NCBI GenBank assembly: GCA_947476855.1
Contig: CANJSR010000218.1
Span: 1-7,944 of the forward strand
Reading direction: 5' to 3'
Source: Acetobacteraceae bacterium
Lineage (GTDB): Bacteria; Pseudomonadota; Alphaproteobacteria; Acetobacterales; Acetobacteraceae
DNA length: 7,944 nt
Numbering within the stretch: position 1 is the first letter of the stretch; each line of letters opens with the position of its first letter. The position numbers and the translations under genes were made by a program. The notes beneath the pieces are model-generated. The model was given only the letters and a program-made list of their open reading frames with translations, was not told the origin of the DNA and did not search any database. Below, one piece after another: positions 1-6,500 of this stretch.

Positions 1-447
1 GATCTGCTCGGGTCCTTCAACGCCTCCCGCGCCGCCTTCGCGCATTTGAAAGCCACGCGCGGGAACATCATCTTCGTCTCCGCCACCAACGCGATCATGC
101 CCTTCGCCTTCCAGGCCCATGTCGGCGCGGCGAAGGCGGGGATCGACAGTCTGATGCGCGGCTTGGCGCTGGAGTGGGGGAAGTATGGGATCCGCTGCAA
201 CAGTGTCCTGCCTGGCCCGATCGAGAAGACCGAGGGGCTGCGCCGGCTTCTGACCGAACAGGACATCGCCGAACTCCGTTCCTACGTTCCGTTGGGCCGC
301 TTTGGCACGATCGAGGACGTGGCCGCGGTGTGCTGCTTCCTCGCCTCCCCGCTGGCATCCCTGCTGACCGGCGTCACGCTGGTGGCGGATGGCGGGCAGT
401 CCTTTTCCGGTTCGGCCATGCTGGCTGAACTGATGATGAACCCCTGA
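1..447 (+). CDS. SDR oxidoreductase, 2,4-dienoyl-CoA reductase (DECR2)-like, 3' end only
   Basis: The C-terminal 148 residues of a short-chain dehydrogenase/reductase are present; the N-terminal Rossmann half with the cofactor glycine motif lies outside the window. The frame is open from base 1 and stops at TGA 445-447. A TTG at 46 could be read as a start, but SDR-like sequence continues upstream of it (LLGSFNASRAAF). Visible hallmarks are GNIIFVSAT, AKAGIDSLMRGLALEWGKYG, CNSVLPGPIEKTEGLRRL and the C-terminal LASPLASLLTGVTLVADGG. The PGPI-TEGLRRL and LASPLAS segments resemble peroxisomal 2,4-dienoyl-CoA reductase more than FabG. The active-site lysine is kept (K45 of the fragment, codon 133-135), but the classical YxxxK tyrosine position is Val41, preceded by His40 (HVGAAK). 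The usual SDR serine position is Ala28. DECR enzymes are known not to use the YxxxK pair, so this fits that family rather than decay. It probably reduces an enoyl/dienoyl thioester with NADPH; whether the substrate is CoA- or ACP-bound is unknown. A divergent ketoreductase is the alternative. Confidence 0.75.
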   Translation, partial: DLLGSFNASRAAFAHLKATRGNIIFVSATNAIMPFAFQAHVGAAKAGIDSLMRGLALEWGKYGIRCNSVLPGPIEKTEGLRRLLTEQDIAELRSYVPLGRFGTIEDVAAVCCFLASPLASLLTGVTLVADGGQSFSGSAMLAELMMNP

Positions 448-453
448 GGCAGG
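446..453 (+). promoter_or_regulatory. Shine-Dalgarno region for the PKS gene, overlapping the SDR stop codon
   Basis: GAGGCAGG lies just before ATG 458; the GAGG core (446-449) is 8 nt from the start and shares its GA with the SDR stop TGA (445-447). In the PKS frame three consecutive TGA triplets occur at 431-439, and no ATG, GTG or TTG follows them before 458. This makes ATG 458 the first possible start. The 10-nt intergenic gap suggests one operon with translational coupling. Confidence 0.7.
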
Positions 454-457
454 CGCC

Positions 458-592
458 ATGGCCGAGAACAACGGATTGCGTCGGCTGGTCTTCGGCATGG
501 TGGCCGATGGCACGCTGGATGCCGAGGCGGCGATGGCGCTGCTGGCCCGTGCGAAGGACCTGGCACCGGAAGCCTCGGCGCCGGTGTCGCGC
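458..592 (+). other. PKS N-terminal docking-like helical segment
   Basis: Residues 1-45 precede KS1. The stretch around residues 10-32 (FGMVADGTLDAEAAMALLAR) is a predicted amphipathic helix with the pattern seen before first KS domains of trans-AT PKS subunits (hydrophobic-x-G-x-L/I-x-x-x-E/A-A-x-x-L-L). There it is thought to bind the C-terminus of the preceding subunit. It is followed by a Pro/Ala-rich connector. Starting directly with such a segment and an elongating KS implies an upstream PKS or NRPS subunit that donates the chain. Assignment is by pattern only. Confidence 0.5.
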
Positions 593-3500
593 GATATCGC
601 CATCGTCGGGATGGCGGGCCGCTTCGGCAATGCGCCCGACCTGGACAGTTTCTGGCGGATGCTGGAAGCCGGCGATGATTGCTTGATAGAAATGCCGGAG
701 CGGCGCTGGCCCGCCGCCATGGGGCCACGCCGCCGCGGCGGCTTCCTGCCCGACGAGGAGCGTTTCGATCCGCTGTTCTTCCGCATCTCCCCCACCGAGG
801 CGGCGATGATGGACCCGCAGCAGCGGCTGTTCCTCGAAACCGCCTATCACGCGCTGGAAGACGCGGGCTACGCCGAACGGACCCTGTCCGGCATGCGTTG
901 CGGCGTCTTCGCGGGTGCCGGAGCAGGTGACTACGCCCAGCGTTTCCGCGACGCCGGGTTGCAGTCCAACGCGCTGGGTCTGATGGGCAATGTGACGTCG
1001 ATCCTCGCCGCGCGCATCAGCTACTTTCTGAATCTGAAGGGACCCGGAGTCGCACTGGACACGGCGTGTTCGTCCTCGCTCGTGGCGGTGCATCTGGCGT
1101 GTGAGAGCCTGATGTCCGGCACCTGCGACATGGCGCTGGCCGGCGGTGTCGCGGTGATCAGCACGCCGCAGTTCATCGGCGCGATGACCGATGGCGGTAT
1201 GCTGTCCCCCAACGACCGCTGTGCCGCGTTCGATGCGGCAGCGGATGGTTTCGTTTGTGGCGAAGGTGCCGGCGTTGTCGTCCTGAAGCGGCTGGCGGAC
1301 GCGGAGCGGGATGGCGACAACATCCTGGGTATCGTAAGGGGCAGCGGCATCAACCAGGATGGCCGGACCAACGGCATCACCGCGCCCAGCGCGCCGTCCC
1401 AGGCGGCGCTGGAGGAAGACATCTACCGCCGGCGCAACATCGATCCGACCTCGATCACCTATGTCGAGACGCATGGCACCGGCACGCCGCTGGGCGATCC
1501 GATCGAGCTGGAGGCGCTGACCTCGTCGTTCCGGAAATTCACCGACCGTGTCGGCTTCTGCGCGATCGGATCCGCGAAGGCGAATATCGGGCATGCGCTG
1601 ACGGCGGCGGGGATCGCAGGGTTGCTGAAGGTGCTGCTGATGATGCGGCACCGCCGTATCCCGCCGATGGCCGGGTTCAGCAGCCCCAATCCGCGCATCG
1701 ACTTTGCCTCCAGCCCGTTCACCGTGCCGACCGCGGCGCGGGATTGGGAGCCGGCAGGGCCACGCCGAGCGGCGGTGAGTTCGTTTGGTTTTAGTGGTAC
1801 GAACGCGCATCTGGTGATTGAGGAAGCGCCTGTTCGGCCGACGCGCTCGGCCAACGCGGGTCCGTTCCTGTTTCTGCTGTCGGCGCGGGGAGAGGCCGCG
1901 CTGCGGGCGCGGGCATCCGACCTGGCCGCCTGGCTTGAACGATCGGACGCTGAACCGGCCGACATCGCGACCACGCTGGCCGTGGGGCGGGAACATCATG
2001 TCCATCGCCTGGCGGTCGTTGCGGACGATCTCACATCGTTGCGTGTCCGGTTGCTTGGCTGGCTGGGTGATCAGCGACAGGCGTCCGTGATCGCCGGAGA
2101 GGCGCGGGCGGAAGGCCCGGGTCCCGCTTTGATGACCTTCGCGCGCACGATCGCCCGGGATCGGCCGGATCAGGAGGCTCTTTGCGTTCTTGGTGATATC
2201 TACACCCAGGGGGCCGCCTTTGATTGGACGTCCCTGCCGGGCGCTTCGTCGGGACGGCGTGTATCTCTGCCTGGCTATCCGTTTGAACGGATGGCCTGCG
2301 GCATCGCGGCAGAAGCGGGTGCGACCGTGGAGCAGGCCCCCGCGCCGGCCCCGACCGACGGCCTGGCCGCCGTCTCGACCGCGCTTGCCAGGCACGACGC
2401 GCCGGACCTGTCCGCACAGGCCGGTGCCTTCCGCGCTGTCGAGGCCTGGGGGCGCAAGGCGCTGGCCGCCGCGTATGGCCGGATGGGGCTGTTCGGGCGC
2501 CGTGTCTATACGGTTGCCGGCCTTCGCAAGGCACTGACCATCATCCCGTCGAAGCACCGCCTGCACGACGCGCTGGTGGATATGCTGGCGCGGGATGGGG
2601 TGCTACTGCGAGAGGGCGATTTGCTGCGCGTCCGCGCCCAGGCATCGATCAATCTGGATACGGAACGGGCCAGGCTCGCCGCCGCCGAACCGGAACTGGC
2701 GCCGTTCCTGACTTTGCTTGCGCGCTGTATCGGCGCGCTGCCCGATCTTCTGACGGGGCGGGTGACAGCGACCGAGGTCATGTTCCCCGACGGTCGAACG
2801 GATCTCGTGGAGCCGATCTACCAGGGCAGCCGCCTCGCCGAACATCTGAACGCTGTGTTGGCCGAGGCGGTGGCGACGCTCGCCGCCGGGCTGGGCCGAC
2901 CGGCGCGGGTGATCGAGGCTGGCGCCGGCACCGGCGGCGCGACGGCATCGATCCTGCGGCTGCTGACGGAGCGTGGGATCGCGGTCGAATATCACTACAC
3001 CGATGTCTCCCGCGGATTTGCTCATCTGGGGCGGACACGATTCGGTGCGTCGCATGATTTCATGCGGTTCGATGTGCTGGATATCGAGAAGGACCCGGCC
3101 GGCCAGGGGTTCGACCCCGGCGGGTTTGACATCGTCATCGCCTCCAACGTTCTGCACGCCTGCCGTCTGATTGGTGCGGCGCTGGACCATGCGGGTCGGC
3201 TGCTGCGGCCGGGTGGTTGGCTGGTGCTGAATGAAGTCACGGCGCTGCAGGACTACGCCACCCTGACCTTCGGCCTGACCGACGGCTGGTGGGCGTTCGA
3301 GGACGCCGGCAGTCGCATCGCCAACGCCCCGCTGTTGGATGTGGCGGGCTGGCAGGCAGCGATGGCACAGGCCGGTTTCCCGAGGATGGACGCGTTCGGC
3401 CTGCCGGGGGAGGCGCGTGATCAGCTCAGCCAGGCGGTGATGGTGGCGGAACGATCGACCACCGCGCGCGCGATCTCCGCACCGGCGGTCGCGCGGACGA

Positions 3501-6500
3501 CCCAACAGCCTCCCGTGCTCTCGGCAAGCCCAGAGACCAGCGGCGCCAGCCTGCCTGAAACAATCGCGCGGGAGGTTGCCGTCCTGTTGAACATGCCGGT
3601 GGAGCGTCTGGATCATCGCGGCCGGTTCATGGATTACGGGATCGACTCGATCCTTGGCGGGCAGGTCGTCGCCCGGTTGAACACGGTATTGGGGCTGGAC
3701 CTGCGGCCGATTGTGCTGTTCGACCACCCTTCGATCGCCGACCTCGCCCGCCATATCACGCGGGAATATGGCGATTGGGTCCGGAACGTTCCGTCTACGG
3801 TCGCGCCGGTACCCACGGCCCTGGACGGAGGGCGGCAGGAGCCGTCCCCCCCGTCATGGTCGGGCTTGACCGGACCATCGCACGGCGCTCTGGCGGTGAA
3901 TGGGACCCTGGAAAAGACGGGGTCCGTGGTGATGGTCGGGTCAAGCCCGACCACGACGGGGGGGGGAGAAGATGGGGTGCCCCCGCCGGCGACCATGCCC
4001 GCCGTTGCCCTACCCCCGGACCCCACCGCCCAGCGCGACACCCGCATTGCCGTCATCGGCATGGCCGGCCGGTTCGCCGACTGCCCCGACATCACCGCTT
4101 TCCACGACATGCTCCGACAGGGGCGCAGCGGCATCACCACCGTGCCCGCCGATCGCTGGTCCGCCGAGGTGTCCTCCCTGCCCGAGGGCGTCAGTTCCGA
4201 GGCGCAATTCCTCAAATGGGGCGGCTTTCTCCGTGACGCGGCGGATTTCGATCCGCTGTTCTTCCGCATGTCAGGCAAGGAAGCCGAACTGACCGACCCG
4301 CAGCACCGCGTCTTCCTCACGGAAGCCTGGCGCGCGCTGGAGGATGCTGGCTACGCCGAACAGGAACTCGACGGGCGGCGCTGTGGCGTGTTCGTCGGCG
4401 CCTATGGCGGTGACTACACGCACCGCATGACGGACCTCGGCATCGTGCCGGAGGCATTCGCCTTCATGGGTAATGCCGCGGCCATCCTGTCGGGGCGCAT
4501 CGCCTATGTCCTCAACCTCAAGGGGCCCAACCTGGCGGTCGACACCGCCTGTTCGTCCTCGCTCAGCGCTATCCACCTCGCCTGCCGCAGCCTGCTGGAT
4601 GGGGAGTGCGAGATGGCGCTCGCCGGCGGGGTCTTCCTGACCACGACGATGGGGTTCAACACCGCCGCGGCGAAGGCCGGCATGCTGTCCCCCAATGGCG
4701 CCTGTCGCGCGTTCGACGCGGACGCGGATGGGTTCGTGCCGGGGGAGGGGGCGGGGGTCGTCGTGCTGAAACCCTATGCCCGCGCGCTGGCCGATGGCGA
4801 TCATATCGAGGCGGTGATCATCGCCTCCGCCATGAACCAGGACGGCAAGACCAACGGGATTACCGCGCCCAGCGCGGACTCCCAGGCGGCCCTGGAAACC
4901 GAGGTCTACCGGAAGGCCGGCATCAACCCGGACGCCATCGGCTATATCGAGGCGCATGGCACCGGCACCAGGCTGGGCGATCCGATCGAGGTCGAGGGCC
5001 TGACCCGCGCCTTCCGCCGCTGGACCGACCGGACGGGGTTCTGCGTGCTGGGCTCGGTGAAGACGAATATCGGGCATGCGGCGCATGCGGCCGGGATCGC
5101 CGGGTTCCTGAAGGCGGTGCTGACCCTGCGGCATCGCACGTTCTTCCCGTCGTTGCATTTCCGGTCCGAGAACCCGGCGCTGCATCTGTCCGAGTCTCCG
5201 TTTGTCGTGAACACGGCGCTGCGCCCGTGGGAGACGAACGGCGCGCCGCGGATGGCCGGCGTCAGTTCGTTCGGTTTCAGCGGGACCAATGTGCATATCC
5301 TGCTGGCGGAACCTGACGCGGAGGCGGTGCGCGCCATTGCCGACGAACCCTGCCTGATCACGCTGTCCGCGCGCAGCCCCGCCAGTCTGGCGCGCCGGAT
5401 TGCCGATCTGCGGACCTGGCTGGAGACTCATACGCCGGCTTTGGCCGATCTTGCCCGGACACTGAATGCCGGGCGCTGCCACTTCGATCATCGCTGGGCG
5501 GCGGTGGTTGGCAGCGTGGCGGACCTTCGGGCGGCCCTGGCGTCGGGGGCGCCCGCGAGCACCGGACCCGGGTTCCTGCGGGAAGCCGCGGCGACGTATC
5601 TGCGGACGGGGGACGTGCCGGTCGAGGCGATCCCGGCCGGGGGGCGGCGGATTTCGCTGCCGACCTATCCGTTTGAGATGCGCCGGTATTGGCTCGACCG
5701 CGAAGGCGACACGCCGCCAGCGGTCCGCGCTCCTGCCGAACCCGCCCGGGCAAACTATCTGGTTCCGGACTGGCAAGCTGAACCCCTGCCGGCCGGCACG
5801 CTGGCCGGTCCAATCTGGCTGCTGGCCGATGGCGACGGACCCGGTCCGGCGCTCGCCGCCCTGTGGCGCGGGCAGGGGCATCGGGTGACTGAGGTCGCTC
5901 CGGCCGACCTGACGGAACGCCGCCGGCTGGACGGTGCCCCCACCGGTGTCGTCAACCTGCTGGGTATCAACGACCTGGGCGCCGACCTGGGCCGGGGTGA
6001 GCAGGCCGTCTTCGCCACGCTGCGCGCCCTGTTCAACGATCCGGTGCCGGTGCTGCACGTCCATCGGGGCGGTCCGGCGCGGGAATGCGTCCAGGCCCTA
6101 CGGCGGTCGGCGCGCTTCGACGGCGCGCGGGTCGACCTGCGTCTGCTGCGCCTGAACGGCGCCTTGCCCGCGACGGGCGCGCTGGCGGCCATGATCAGCG
6201 CTGAACTGGCCGCGCCGCATGGTGCCGAAACCGAGGTCGCGATCCGGGAGGGAACCCGGCTGGTCCGCCGCATGGTACCGGCTTTCCCCGGGCCGTCCGT
6301 CCCATTGCGCCAGGGCGCCCATATCCTGATCACCGGCGGCGGGGGAGTCCTCGCCGGCCTGTTCGCCCGCCGGCTCGCGCGGGAGGCCAAGGTGCGGATC
6401 ACGCTGATCGGCCGTTCCCCCGCCAATGACGCGGTGCGTGCGACGTTGGCGGCGTGTCCCGGCGCGCTCTACCGGCAGGCGGATGTCACCGACCTGGGGT

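Noticed and set aside
46..447. TTG at 46 as the true start of the SDR.
   Set aside because: In-frame residues before it (LLGSFNASRAAF) match the SDR family, and the cofactor-binding half is required upstream, so the gene simply begins outside the window.
1832..2428. A dehydratase or degenerate AT between KS1 and the methyltransferase, given the roughly 200-residue gap.
   Set aside because: Neither an HxxxGxxxxP dehydratase motif nor a GHSxG acyltransferase motif is visible. The segment matches the normal post-KS linker plus a Pro/Ala-rich connector.
374..2566. Minus-strand open frame of 730 codons opposite KS1 and the methyltransferase region.
   Set aside because: It lies wholly antisense to a clear PKS frame, has Arg/Gly/His-rich low-complexity composition typical of high-GC shadow frames, and shows no recognisable domain.
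3551..3772. ACP1 as a beta-branching ACP because of its YGIDSI motif.
   Set aside because: The diagnostic Trp after the DSI motif is absent (Gly-Gly-Gln-Val instead), and there is no tandem ACP.
3846..3966. Palindrome as a Rho-independent terminator or a gene boundary.
   Set aside because: There is no U-tract after either hairpin, it sits inside an uninterrupted reading frame, and no start site with a convincing Shine-Dalgarno sequence follows before KS2.
3775..4236. Alternative plus-strand frame across the ACP1-KS2 linker, containing a VKPDHDG-like peptide from the repeat.
   Set aside because: The PKS frame is open throughout and joins two intact domains. The alternative peptide is simply another reading of the palindromic repeat, as often appears in spurious annotations.
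4271..6064. Minus-strand open frame of 597 codons opposite KS2 and the KR start.
   Set aside because: Antisense shadow of conserved KS/KR coding sequence; it resembles the shadow opposite KS1 because the KS domains are homologous, not because it is a gene.
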